From Uliginosibacterium flavum (GTDB lineage Bacteria > Pseudomonadota > Gammaproteobacteria > Burkholderiales > Rhodocyclaceae), in the NCBI RefSeq assembly GCF_040566545.1, contig NZ_JBEWZI010000014.1:31881-95880 (forward strand): DNA of 64,000 nt, read 5' to 3'. Below the pieces are notes generated by a model, which worked only from the letters and a program-made list of their open reading frames with translations, searched no databases and was not told the DNA's origin. A program made the translations under genes and the position numbers. This document shows, one piece after another, positions 25,523 to 34,025 of the stretch. How positions within the stretch are numbered: the first letter of the stretch is position 1; every line of letters begins with the position of its first letter.

Positions 25523-25684
25523 ACTCTCCTCCGAGTGGAATGAATCACAGGAAACGCACACTTCAAAAAACAGGTTTATCCATGCCCTGGGCGACATGCA
25601 GACGCTTGGGACAGGCGCGCCGAGCTTGGTTCAACCCAGCAGGGAAACATACCCCCAAAGCGTTTTTTTTGCCAGCCTGAAACC

Positions 25685-27586
25685 TTATGTTTTGGCTTCA
25701 AGCGCCTCCCAGCGCTCCAGCAAATTAAGCAACTCTTCATCAATCGCCGCCAGCCGCGTATTCATCGTCGTCATTTCCGCGCCACGCGTGCGGTAGATTT
25801 CCGGATCGGCCAACTGCTTTTGCAGACCGGCTTGCTCGGCCTCCAGTGCCGCCATTTTGGCGGGCAGGCCTTCAAGCTCGCGCTTCTCGTTGAAACTCAA
25901 CTTGGCCTGCTTCGCGACAGGCTTGCGCTCTGCCTCTGCAGCCTTGCTGGCTGTAGACGCGCTTCTGACGGCCTTCTCCGCGGCATCCTTCTCAGCATTT
26001 TTGACCCGCAACCAGTCGTAATAACCACCTGCGTATTCGCGCCACTGTGCATCGCCTTCAAAGGCAATGGTTTGCGTCACCACGTTGTCGAGGAAGGTCC
26101 GGTCATGACTGACCAGAAAAACCGTACCGTCATACGACTGCAACAGCTCTTCCAGTAACTCCAAGGTTTCTACATCCAGATCATTAGTCGGCTCGTCCAG
26201 CACCAGGATGTTTGCCGGCCGGGCAAACAGACGGGCCAGCAGCAGGCGGTTGCGCTCGCCGCCGGACAGTGACTTCACCGGGCTGCGCGCACGCTGTGGT
26301 GAAAACAGGAAATCGCCCAGATAGCCGATCACGTGTTTTTTCGTATTGCCGATTTCGACGAAATCCGAGCCGGGGCTGATGACTTCGGTTAGCGGCGCCT
26401 CCTGATCCAGCGCCGTGCGGAACTGGTCGAAGTAGGCCACCAGCTGCTTGGTGCCTCGCCGGATGGTGCCGGAGTCGGCCTCGTGATCACCAAGGATCAG
26501 TTTGAGCAGCGTGGTCTTGCCGGCACCATTCGGGCCGAGAAAACCGATCCGGTCACCACGCATGATGCGCGCCGAAAAATCACGGATCACCGTCTTGTCG
26601 CCAAAGCTCTTGCTCACATTCGTCAGCTCGGCCACCAGCTGGCCGCTCTGCTCGCCGCGATCCAGTTGCAGGTTGACGCTGCCGAGCCGGTCACGCCGTG
26701 CCGTACGCGTTTTGCGCAGCTCTTCCAGACGCAGCACGCGCCCTTCATTGCGCGTGCGGCGCGCTTCCACGCCCTTGCGAATCCACACTTCTTCCTGCGC
26801 CAGAAACTTGTCGAATTCTGCGCTGCTCTTGGCTTCCATCTCCAGCATCTCGGCCTTGCGCTGCTGATAGGTTGCGTATGAGCCGGGGAAGCTCACCAGG
26901 CGGCCACGATCGAGCTCGATGATGCGCGAGGCAGTATTGTCCATGAAAGCCCGGTCATGGGTGATCAGCACCACGGCGCCACGGAAGGCCTTGATCAGCT
27001 CTTCCAGCCAATCAATGGCGGCCACGTCCAGGTGATTGGTCGGCTCGTCCAGCAGCAGTAAATCCGGCTCGCCCGCCAGCGCCCGGGCCAGCGCCACGCG
27101 CTTGATGCCGCCGCCGGAAAGGCTGGAGACCAGCGCCTCACCATCCAGCCGGAGACGATCGATCACCTGCTCCACCTTGTGATGCAAGGCCCAGCCATTG
27201 CTCGACTCCAGCGCGTGCTGAAAGTCTGACATGCGATCCATCGCGGATTCGTCGCCATGCGCGAGCGCATGCGCCGCCTCGTGATAACCCGCGATCAGAC
27301 GCGCCGCATCGCCCACCCCATCGGCCACCGTGGCGAACACGTCGCGCGCCAGATCAAAATTGGGCTCCTGCGCCACGTAGGCCACCTTCAAACCTGGCTG
27401 TCGCCACACCCGGCCATCGTCGAGACTCTGCTCGCCCGCCAGGGCACGCATCAGGCTGGATTTACCCGCCCCGTTGCGCCCGATCAGCGCCACCCGTTCG
27501 CCGGGCTCCAGCACGAGTTCGGAATGGTCAAGCAAGGCCACATCGCCAAAGGCAAGGCAGGCGTTTTCTAAGGTCATCAAAGGCAT
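25685..27586 (-). CDS. uup: ABC-F ATPase Uup
   Basis: A 633-residue soluble twin-ATPase protein without membrane segments. Two ABC cassettes carry GRNGAGKSS and GPNGAGKTT Walker A motifs, LSGG-type signatures (LSGGGIKRV in the first, LSGGERNRL in the second), and DEPTNHLD/DEPTNDLD Walker B motifs. A linker rich in charged residues (about 230-310) and a C-terminal coiled-coil DNA-binding domain (about 545-633) distinguish Uup from EttA. Uup binds ribosomes or DNA and affects transposon excision in E. coli. A second ATG at 27577 is possible; the first is used. Confidence 0.93.
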   Translation of the reverse strand: MPLMTLENACLAFGDVALLDHSELVLEPGERVALIGRNGAGKSSLMRALAGEQSLDDGRVWRQPGLKVAYVAQEPNFDLARDVFATVADGVGDAARLIAGYHEAAHALAHGDESAMDRMSDFQHALESSNGWALHHKVEQVIDRLRLDGEALVSSLSGGGIKRVALARALAGEPDLLLLDEPTNHLDVAAIDWLEELIKAFRGAVVLITHDRAFMDNTASRIIELDRGRLVSFPGSYATYQQRKAEMLEMEAKSSAEFDKFLAQEEVWIRKGVEARRTRNEGRVLRLEELRKTRTARRDRLGSVNLQLDRGEQSGQLVAELTNVSKSFGDKTVIRDFSARIMRGDRIGFLGPNGAGKTTLLKLILGDHEADSGTIRRGTKQLVAYFDQFRTALDQEAPLTEVISPGSDFVEIGNTKKHVIGYLGDFLFSPQRARSPVKSLSGGERNRLLLARLFARPANILVLDEPTNDLDVETLELLEELLQSYDGTVFLVSHDRTFLDNVVTQTIAFEGDAQWREYAGGYYDWLRVKNAEKDAAEKAVRSASTASKAAEAERKPVAKQAKLSFNEKRELEGLPAKMAALEAEQAGLQKQLADPEIYRTRGAEMTTMNTRLAAIDEELLNLLERWEALEAKT

Positions 27587-27651
27587 GGGATTCGTCACGG
27601 TGAAGCAAGGAAGGGCCGGATTGTACCCCGGCAAACCCAGCCCCCTGCCTC

Positions 27652-27722
27652 ATCTGCCGCATGGTGCGAGCCTGTTCAGGCAGGCAAGCCGAAGAAGCCC
27701 CCACCATACGGCTCTTCGGGTA
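27652..27722. repeat. Dispersed intergenic repeat copy (hairpin type)
   Basis: CCGAAGAAGCC (27689-27699) and GGCTCTTCGG (27710-27719) form an imperfect hairpin; on the minus strand it reads CCGAAGAGCCG like the other copies. It follows the 3' side of the divergent-free gap between Uup and the binding protein. Confidence 0.5.
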
Positions 27723-27725
27723 CAG

Positions 27726-28679
27726 CTATTTCTTGGCGGACTTCCTGGCAGGCTTCGTCACCGGCTTCGCGCACATGCCGGTTTTCGGGTCGTAAGGATC
27801 GAACCACAGCTCCTTGCGCTGCAGCGGAGTTTTCTCTGACACCAGATGGTTCTCGATACGAAACAGCCGCCGCGCACAGAAATTCGCACGTTTGATCATA
27901 TCGGCGTAGTAGTCCATGACCATTTTGCGCAGCGTCCCATCGCGCACCATGACTTCCATGCCCTCACTCAAACGCTGATGCAGACGCGGCGCTTTGGGCG
28001 AGACAAAAATATAGGTCGGCAAGGGGTATTCGAGCACGATGTCACTCTCCACCACCAGTTCGGGATTGTCTGCGGATCGCGCGTCGAACTCGACAAACAC
28101 CTCATTCACGCCGCGCGGAAAATAATCTGAACGATCCGCCAGCAACATGCGCAAGATCGGCTCGAAGTTCTCGCCGATAACAAGGTTGAATCCATTCGCA
28201 TCCATGATCTTGCGTGATGACCAGGCCGCCCCTATCCCGGCACGCAAAGCCTTGAGTTCGTCCAGTGCACGCACCGCCGACAACCGGGGCTGTGCGGCCT
28301 TGGTAGTCAGCGAAATCCGGTAGTTCTGTAAACCCATATCCACCGGAATCCAGATCGGCAACAGTTGCTCTTCCCAGCTTGGCTGGCTGGCCACGATCGT
28401 GGTGTTGTGCGTTTCGCCGCTGACCAGTTCAATCAGGGAACGCTCGCGGGCGATGGTGCCGGTCGTCCATTCAATCCGGTACGGACCGTATTTTTTCTGC
28501 GTGCGACGCATCGCCTCCTCCAGCACCAGATCCGAAAACTCCAGGCGCTGATTAACCCCGACATTGGGTCGGTTGCGGATCAACACATCGTCGGCCTGTG
28601 CTACTTGTGGCCCCAGCAAGGCCGACAGCAAGAACAAAAGGCCCGTCAGCTTCGCTTTTGCACTGAATGTCTGCGGCAC
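27726..28679 (-). CDS. Periplasmic solute-binding-like protein (SBP family 3 type)
   Basis: A 317-residue protein with a signal peptide (LTGLLFLLSALLGPQVAQA). The mature part has the two-lobe fold suggested by LEFSDLVLEEAMRRTQKKYG, the ELKALRAGIGAAWSS lobe-switch region and YYADMIKRA near the end, in the manner of amino-acid-binding or sensor-type SBPs. No transporter genes are adjacent, so it could serve a distant ABC permease or a sensor. Ligand unknown. The start is GTG 28679 with TGGAGGA close upstream. The C-terminus is Lys-rich. Confidence 0.65.
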   Translation of the reverse strand: MPQTFSAKAKLTGLLFLLSALLGPQVAQADDVLIRNRPNVGVNQRLEFSDLVLEEAMRRTQKKYGPYRIEWTTGTIARERSLIELVSGETHNTTIVASQPSWEEQLLPIWIPVDMGLQNYRISLTTKAAQPRLSAVRALDELKALRAGIGAAWSSRKIMDANGFNLVIGENFEPILRMLLADRSDYFPRGVNEVFVEFDARSADNPELVVESDIVLEYPLPTYIFVSPKAPRLHQRLSEGMEVMVRDGTLRKMVMDYYADMIKRANFCARRLFRIENHLVSEKTPLQRKELWFDPYDPKTGMCAKPVTKPARKSAKK

Positions 28680-29270
28680 ACATCCTCCAGAAGACCACGC
28701 ACGATTACCCTAACCGTCAGAATAGGCCGGCACAAGGCTCCCTGTCTGTCATATTTCTTGTCGCGCCTGTATGGAACGAAATGAAGGCCTTGAAGAAACC
28801 TGTCCCAGCTTCAGCTAGGCGATCCGGACTCAACCCGCCCTGATTTCTGCCCTTGCCCGACGCAACATTTTTCATCATCGCAGTGACAGACAGGCACAGC
28901 CAATGCGGACGCGGGCCCTGGGTGCGATAAACCGTGATCATTGCCTTGCGCGAAGGCTCTCAGGTACACAAAGACAGCTTCCGGTAACTAAACGAAGATC
29001 TGGATCTGATCGCCGAAGTCTGTACCGAAGCCATGCGCGAGCCACTTTGGCAGTTTCACCCGGAATCTGGACAAACCGTAAGCGCCACGCTGTTCAGAAC
29101 CACCGCTCCGAGTTCGCACCAGCTCCTTGAGAAACGAGCGCGCCCGAAACATTCCATTTGCAGAGCAACACTGACCCAAAGACAAAGCGCAGACGGAGTT
29201 GGCACACGATTAGCCGAAGTCGACAAATGCTGTATTGGTCTGAAAATGGAATTACAATGCGCGCCTTCTT
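28680..29270. other. Gene-poor gap of 590 bp
   Basis: No frame here has convincing start, length and composition. A short stretch at 28995-29070 reads EDLDLIAEVCTEAMREPLW in one plus-strand frame, preceded by a stop, and might be a gene remnant; I cannot name it. A TACAAT about 14 bp before the tRNA could be its -10. Confidence 0.4.
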
Positions 29271-29345
29271 GCCACCATAGTTGAATGGATACAACGGCCC
29301 CCTCCTAAGGGGCAGGTACAGGTTCGATTCCTGTTGGTGGTACCA
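29271..29345 (+). tRNA. tRNA-Arg(CCT)
   Basis: Acceptor GCCACCA (29271-29277) pairs with TGGTGGT (29335-29341, one G-T pair), then discriminator A and encoded CCA (29343-29345). D stem GTTG/CAAC, anticodon stem GCCCC/GGGGC with loop CTCCTAA giving anticodon CCT, T arm ACAGG-TTCGATT-CCTGT. It reads AGG codons. No integrase lies beside it. Confidence 0.95.
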
Positions 29346-29350
29346 AAATA

Positions 29351-29373
29351 AAAGCCCGCTTCACGCGGGCTTT
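29351..29373 (+). terminator. Terminator after tRNA-Arg
   Basis: AAAGCCCGC (29351-29359) and GCGGGCTTT (29365-29373) form a compact hairpin six bases after the tRNA CCA end. Confidence 0.8.
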
Positions 29374-29414
29374 GTCACATCCACAGGAGCATGACCGAAT
29401 CCTCTTGTGAGAAT

Positions 29415-29465
29415 GGCTTCAGCCGCGAATTTTTGCCCGGCACTCGCGGCTGAAGCCGCTCCTAC
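29415..29465. repeat. REP element (GTAGGAGCGGCTTCAGCCGCGA type)
   Basis: GGCTTCAGCCGCGA (29415-29428) and TCGCGGCTGAAGCC (29444-29457) form 14-bp perfect arms, followed by GCTCCTACA. This is the REP core well known from gammaproteobacteria and also present in others, here on the minus strand between the tRNA terminator and the DUF3108 gene. Confidence 0.9.
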
Positions 29466-29501
29466 ACTGCCCTTCCACGCTCCTGCCGTTTCCCGCAAGG
29501 T

Positions 29502-30578
29502 CTATTCGCTGGAGGCGGCCTCCGGCTCACGTGCCAGCATTTGCCCTTCAATCTCGACCTCGGCCGCTTTCAGGTCGACCACGATGCTGCCCAGCTCGAT
29601 GCGGATCCGCGCCGGCGCATTGCGCCAGACCGGCGCCAGCCAGACGTCGATGATCGAGCCGTTATTGCCGCGCGTCGTGAAGTGCCGCGTCTCGATCTGG
29701 CCGGCGGGCAAACGCAGCATTTCCTTGCCGCGCGCCGTCAGCACGGAATCGGCTACCCAGAAATCGCCGACGACGAAAAAGGCAGCCTTGTCGATGCCCT
29801 CGTCCAGAGTCATCAACAACTGCGGCAGCGCCGAAATCGCCACCGCCAGACCTTTGATCTGACGCTCGCGCGTATCAGCCGCGCGCTGCAGCGTGACCTT
29901 GCCGCCGGCCTGATCAATCAGGCTGGTGGAATGTTTGCTCAAGCGCAGGTCGCTGGTGGTTTCGCTGATGATCTGGGGGCCGATCAGGCGGCCGGTGGAA
30001 CGGAAATCCAGCGAGCTATCCAGACTGCTCAGACCGGCCGAGAGGCGACTCTGAAAGCGTTCGCCATCATGTTCCCAGCTGGCCTGACCACGCGCGCCGA
30101 GGGCGATGAAAGCGCCTGCCGTGCCGGTGTAAAGCACCCGTCCCTGCCTTGGCAAGCGCTGTGCAACGGGCGCCTGCAAAGGGGTATCGCCAAGAGGCCC
30201 AGAGGACGGGCCTGTCGGAGCATCCTGCCCGGAGACGTCCGCCAGTTGCGGCTCTGCAGGCAGGCTGTCCGTGGGCGCCGGGCCGCTGGCTTCAGCTGTA
30301 GCGGATTCCGGCGTCTTGTCCTGGGGTAGCTGAGCAGTGGGCGCATCCGGCGGTCGGGGCGCAGGTTTCGGGCGTGGGCGCGGCTTGGGCTTGAGCTTGG
30401 GCACGGCAGCTTTGGCTGCCAGTGAGGCCATTGCAGACGGCGCGCTGAGTTTCGCTTCGAGACGCAAGGCTTCGCCGGGCGGTTCAGGCGTTTCGGACAA
30501 CTCCCATCCCGGCGATATGAGCCAGGCGAAATGCGCCGCAATGGACAGCAGCAAGGCGACGATCAGGCGCCGTCGCAC
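29502..30578 (-). CDS. DUF3108 domain-containing membrane-anchored protein
   Basis: A 358-residue protein. One N-terminal membrane segment (about 5-22) is followed by a Pro-, Lys- and Ala-rich linker (about 60-130, KPKPRPRPKPAP) in the style of TonB-like spacers crossing the periplasm. The C-terminal DUF3108 domain (about 150-345) has GTAGAFIALGARGQASWEHD and GKEMLRLPAGQIETRHF. GTG start 30578 has GAGGTGAG upstream. It lies nine bases after purN on the same strand, a usual pairing in betaproteobacteria. Function unknown; a cell-envelope role is inferred from the architecture. Confidence 0.82.
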   Translation of the reverse strand: MRRRLIVALLLSIAAHFAWLISPGWELSETPEPPGEALRLEAKLSAPSAMASLAAKAAVPKLKPKPRPRPKPAPRPPDAPTAQLPQDKTPESATAEASGPAPTDSLPAEPQLADVSGQDAPTGPSSGPLGDTPLQAPVAQRLPRQGRVLYTGTAGAFIALGARGQASWEHDGERFQSRLSAGLSSLDSSLDFRSTGRLIGPQIISETTSDLRLSKHSTSLIDQAGGKVTLQRAADTRERQIKGLAVAISALPQLLMTLDEGIDKAAFFVVGDFWVADSVLTARGKEMLRLPAGQIETRHFTTRGNNGSIIDVWLAPVWRNAPARIRIELGSIVVDLKAAEVEIEGQMLAREPEAASSE

Positions 30579-30587
30579 AGGCTCACC

Positions 30588-31232
30588 TCAGGCTTCGACG
30601 GGCGGCACGCTCCAGCCCTCGGGGCCGGTCGGTGCGTCCAGCAATTCGACCCGCCCGGCAGCATCCAGGCGCAGACGATCTTCCACGAACCAACGCACGG
30701 CTTGCGGATAGATGCGGTGTTCCTGCAGCAGCACGCGCGCAGCCAGACTGTCTTCATCGTCACCAGCCAGCACCGGCACCACGGCCTGGATGACGATGGG
30801 GCCGCTATCCAGTTCCGGCGTGACGAAATGCACGGTGGTGCCGGCCACTTTTACGCCTGCTTCGATGGCGCGACGATGCGTATGCAGGCCGGTGAAACAG
30901 GGCAACAGCGAAGGATGGATATTGAGCATGCGGCCCGCGAAGTGGCGCACGAAATCGTCGGTCAGGATGCGCATGTAACCGGCCAGCACCACCAGATCCG
31001 GTGCGAAGCGGTCGATTTCCGTGGCCAACGCGGCGTCAAAGGCTTCGCGCCCGGCAAAGGTCTTGTGGTCCAGCGCCATCGCTTCGATGCCGAAACCGCG
31101 CGCAATATCCAGCCCTTTGGCATCCGGCCGATTGGCGATAACAGCGACAATCCGCGCGCCGGGAATGCCGGCACGTACGATCGCTTCCATGTTGCTGCCA
31201 CGGCCGGAAATCAGGATAACTATGTTTTTCAT
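30588..31232 (-). CDS. purN: Phosphoribosylglycinamide formyltransferase PurN
   Basis: A 214-residue enzyme transferring formyl from 10-formyl-THF to GAR in purine synthesis. Motifs are the phosphate-binding GRGSNMEAI near residue 10, the folate-binding LVVLAGYMRIL, and the catalytic block NIHPSLLPCFTGLHTHRR with GTTVHFVTPELDSGPII. Length and all motifs fit PurN rather than PurU. It is followed after nine bases by the DUF3108 gene. Confidence 0.96.
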   Translation of the reverse strand: MKNIVILISGRGSNMEAIVRAGIPGARIVAVIANRPDAKGLDIARGFGIEAMALDHKTFAGREAFDAALATEIDRFAPDLVVLAGYMRILTDDFVRHFAGRMLNIHPSLLPCFTGLHTHRRAIEAGVKVAGTTVHFVTPELDSGPIVIQAVVPVLAGDDEDSLAARVLLQEHRIYPQAVRWFVEDRLRLDAAGRVELLDAPTGPEGWSVPPVEA

Positions 31233-31295
31233 GTATTCAATTAATGCGGGGTTGCTGGCCGGGGATGGCAGCCTTGAAAAAATTGAAATCAGCGT

Positions 31296-31742
31296 TTATT
31301 GAGCTGATCCGGATGGCTGGCGGTAGCCCATGCCCATCACCGTTCCGCCATCCGGCGCAGCAGTCACGAAGGCATAGCGCACTTCGCTGGCGCCATCATT
31401 GATGCGCCAGTAACGCACAATGCCGCCGTCTTCCTTGAAAGCGCCGATATAGTCCAGATCGGCAGCCTTCAGGGAATTCTTGTCAGAGATCGTCTGCCCC
31501 GACTGATGGCGCAGGTTACGCGGCAACTCGCGTTCAAGCTCCGCGGATAAACCGGTCTTGCCGAACCACGCGGCTTTTTCGACGATCTGATTGTCCTTCT
31601 TGATCAGCGCCTGCCGCTCCTGAGCAGCCTTCTTGAATTCGGGACTGTTGATGTCAGGCGCGGCGTCCGAAAACAGCTTGTCGCACCCCGAGCACAGCAG
31701 TGCAGCACACAGGGCAATCATCAAACCAGCGCGAGTATTCAT
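31296..31742 (-). CDS. Hypothetical lipoprotein
   Basis: A 148-residue protein with a lipoprotein signal: hydrophobic core LMIALCAALL and lipobox LCSGC (Cys20). The remainder is soluble and shows no recognised domain; it contains SLKAADLDYIGAFKEDGGI and many charged residues. It lies 15 bp after the dedA gene on the same strand and probably shares its transcript. Function not known to me. Confidence 0.65.
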   Translation of the reverse strand: MNTRAGLMIALCAALLCSGCDKLFSDAAPDINSPEFKKAAQERQALIKKDNQIVEKAAWFGKTGLSAELERELPRNLRHQSGQTISDKNSLKAADLDYIGAFKEDGGIVRYWRINDGASEVRYAFVTAAPDGGTVMGMGYRQPSGSAQ

Positions 31743-31757
31743 ATTCCCTCCGGGGAA

Positions 31758-32429
31758 TCAAGGCTGCGCAGTCTGTGCCTTGCGGCTGCGCAACCAGGCT
31801 ACAAACAAGGGCATCAAGGACACAGCAATGATGCCCAGGACGAACACACTCAGATTATTCTTGATGAAGGGGATATTGCCGAGGAAGTAGCCCGCAAAAG
31901 TCAGCGAAAAGATCCAGATCGCACCACCCAGAATATCCAGCGGCAGAAAGCGGCGATAGTCCATCTGCGCAACGCCGGCCACAAAGGGGGCGAAGGTCCG
32001 CACGATGGGCATGAAACGCGCAACGATGATGGTCTTGCCACCGTGATGTTCGAAATAGCTGTGGGTCTTGTCGAAGGCCGCGCGGTTGAACAAACGCGAA
32101 TGCTCCCACTTGAACACGCGAGGGCCGAGCGAGCGCCCGATCCAGTAATTCACGTTATCGCCCAGCACGGCGGCAAGAAAGAGTGAGCCCGACAGGGTAA
32201 AGATGTCCATACCACCCAATGCGGCCACCCCGCCGGCCACAAACAACAGCGAATCACCGGGCAGGAAAGGCGTCACGACCAGTCCGGTTTCGCAGAAGAT
32301 GATCGCGAACAGGATCACGTAAATGTAGTTGCCGTACTCGGCGACAAGTTGCGGCAGGAATTTATCGAGATGCAGGACGATGTCAAAGAACTGCATGATC
32401 AGCTCGAAGAATTGCGTGATGAGTTCCAT
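31758..32429 (-). CDS. DedA family membrane protein
   Basis: A 223-residue polytopic protein of the DedA/VTT family. Typical elements are PFLPGDSLLFVAGG, GDNVNYWIGRSLG, the amphipathic FFEHHGG-like SYFEHHGGKTIIVARF and MPIVRTFAPFVAGV with the conserved Arg. Members act in recycling of undecaprenyl phosphate or phospholipid scrambling and are needed for envelope integrity. The ATG at 32429 is used since the frame upstream shadows other sequence and family length is about 220. It is followed by the lipoprotein gene. Confidence 0.92.
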   Translation of the reverse strand: MELITQFFELIMQFFDIVLHLDKFLPQLVAEYGNYIYVILFAIIFCETGLVVTPFLPGDSLLFVAGGVAALGGMDIFTLSGSLFLAAVLGDNVNYWIGRSLGPRVFKWEHSRLFNRAAFDKTHSYFEHHGGKTIIVARFMPIVRTFAPFVAGVAQMDYRRFLPLDILGGAIWIFSLTFAGYFLGNIPFIKNNLSVFVLGIIAVSLMPLFVAWLRSRKAQTAQP

Positions 32430-32482
32430 TGGGGTGCGGGCTTCGTTTCGGTGGCCGCAATGATACCGGAAGCGCCCGCGCA

Positions 32483-33847
32483 TCAGCCCTGCATGTGGGC
32501 CAGAATCCGTTTGCGCGTATTCCGCGCATGCGGCACCCAGCCCAGCCAGACCCAGCGTACGGCCATGATCAGGCCGCGACAGCATTCATCCGCCGCATAG
32601 CCGATCCAGATGCCGACCAGCCCCATGCCGAAATGCACGCCCAATAGCCAGCCCAGGCCGACGCCAAACAGGAACACCGAGACGACGCTGACCTTGACCG
32701 GAAAGCGCGCATCGCCTGCAGCACGCAAGCCGCTGGTGACCACGATATTGAACGAGCGACCCGGCTCCAGCACCAGCTCCACCCACATGATCAAGCCGAC
32801 CAGCGCCAGAATCTGCGGATCGCGGGTAGCCTGCGCCACGGCCAGTGGCGTGGCGAAAAAGCTGATCGCCGTGCACAGCAGGATCGCGCCGAAGCCCCAA
32901 GCCATGGCCTGCCACAACACGCGATTGGCCTGTTTCAAACGCCCGGCGCCGACATAATTGCCAACCATGATTTCGGTGCCGAAACCAACCGCGCCGGTAA
33001 ATAGCGTCACCAACTGCACCGCTTGCCACACGTAGGCATGGGTCGCCAGTGCGGCCTGCCCCATGCTGGCGACCATCGAGATGCTGATGATGAAACTGAT
33101 GCGGAAAGCGACTTTCTCGCCCGCGCCGGGCAAGCCGATATGCAATATGCTGGACAGCGGTTTCCAGCGCAGACGCAACCAGTCCGGCAGAGCGATGTAC
33201 ACGCCCAGCTTGCTGCGCCACACGCGCCAGGCCAGGCCGATAGCCAGCAGGCGCGAAAGCGTCATCGCAGCCGCCAGCCCGACCAGCCCCCAGCCGGCCC
33301 AGGCGCCAACACCGAGCATCAGCGGCACACTCAAAACCACCTGCACGAGGTTCATCACCAGCACGATCTTCATCGACTCACGCGTGTGCGTGTAAGCGCG
33401 CAACACTGCCACCATGCACATCGAGATCGCGTCGAACAACAGTGCCACGCCCAGCGCAGCCATGTAGGGCTCGCCAATCGGCATCAGTTCTACAGGCAAA
33501 TGCATGGCCGTGAGGATCCAGCTCGCACCCAGACTCAGCAACAGCAGCGTCGCCAGTCCGACCCAGCTGGATGCGGCCAGACCCGCCTTGGCCACCTGAT
33601 GTGCGCCTGCCTCATCGCCCGCGCCGTGATGCTGGGTCACCACCACGCTGGTGCCAATGCTCACCACGCGAAATACGATCTGCAGCGCGCCAAGGATCTG
33701 CCCGACCAGCCCGAAGGACGCCACCGCGCCATTCGAAATGCGGCTGGTCAGCCACAAGCCGAACAGCGCCATCAGGACCATCAACAGGTTTTCAACGAAG
33801 ATCGGCCAAGTGATCGAAAACAGGCGAAGTTGCTTGGGTGCAGACAT
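32483..33847 (-). CDS. MATE family efflux transporter
   Basis: A 454-residue membrane protein with twelve hydrophobic segments in two bundles. It shows the MatE family features SITWPIFVENLLMVLMALF at the N-terminus, and TSVVVTQHHGAGD and EIMVGNYVGAGRLKQA, the repeated Gly/Ala motif of the two halves. MATE proteins export cationic drugs or metabolites with Na+ or H+. Substrate unknown. It ends 53 bp before dedA on the same strand, so cotranscription is possible. The upstream side, facing the SDR gene, has the GACTTGC array. Confidence 0.9.
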   Translation of the reverse strand: MSAPKQLRLFSITWPIFVENLLMVLMALFGLWLTSRISNGAVASFGLVGQILGALQIVFRVVSIGTSVVVTQHHGAGDEAGAHQVAKAGLAASSWVGLATLLLLSLGASWILTAMHLPVELMPIGEPYMAALGVALLFDAISMCMVAVLRAYTHTRESMKIVLVMNLVQVVLSVPLMLGVGAWAGWGLVGLAAAMTLSRLLAIGLAWRVWRSKLGVYIALPDWLRLRWKPLSSILHIGLPGAGEKVAFRISFIISISMVASMGQAALATHAYVWQAVQLVTLFTGAVGFGTEIMVGNYVGAGRLKQANRVLWQAMAWGFGAILLCTAISFFATPLAVAQATRDPQILALVGLIMWVELVLEPGRSFNIVVTSGLRAAGDARFPVKVSVVSVFLFGVGLGWLLGVHFGMGLVGIWIGYAADECCRGLIMAVRWVWLGWVPHARNTRKRILAHMQG

Positions 33848-33937
33848 GCCGCGAAGTTTAGCGCCAAGCGCAAAAGTTGTCTGACAAATAGTGTGACTGA
33901 GGTATCAATCCGGGCCTGCACTGAAAAGCGCCCTCAC

Positions 33938-33982
33938 GACTTGCGACTTGCGACTTGCGACTTGCGACTTGCGACTTGCGAC
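33938..33982. repeat. Heptanucleotide tandem array (GACTTGC)x6
   Basis: Six perfect GACTTGC units (33938-33979) plus GAC, between the divergent MATE and SDR genes, ending 44 bp before the SDR start. The same number of copies and period as the GTGCTGA array at 12095. Confidence 0.97.
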
Positions 33983-34025
33983 AAGGTATCCTCACGGGTT
34001 CAAACTTTGGCAAGGAAACGGCAAC

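Noticed and set aside
24365..25543. 392-codon open frame on the plus strand
   Set aside because: Opposite the pectate lyase, whose motifs and signal are complete. Composition rich in Ile/Arg/Val typical of antisense shadow.
29271..29345. Attachment site for an integrated element at the tRNA
   Set aside because: No integrase or duplicated tRNA 3' end found; downstream are a terminator, a REP and housekeeping genes.
33938..33982. SDR gene start within the heptamer array (33948)
   Set aside because: It would add 26 residues made of the repeat (DLRLATC); the normal SDR start is at 34026.
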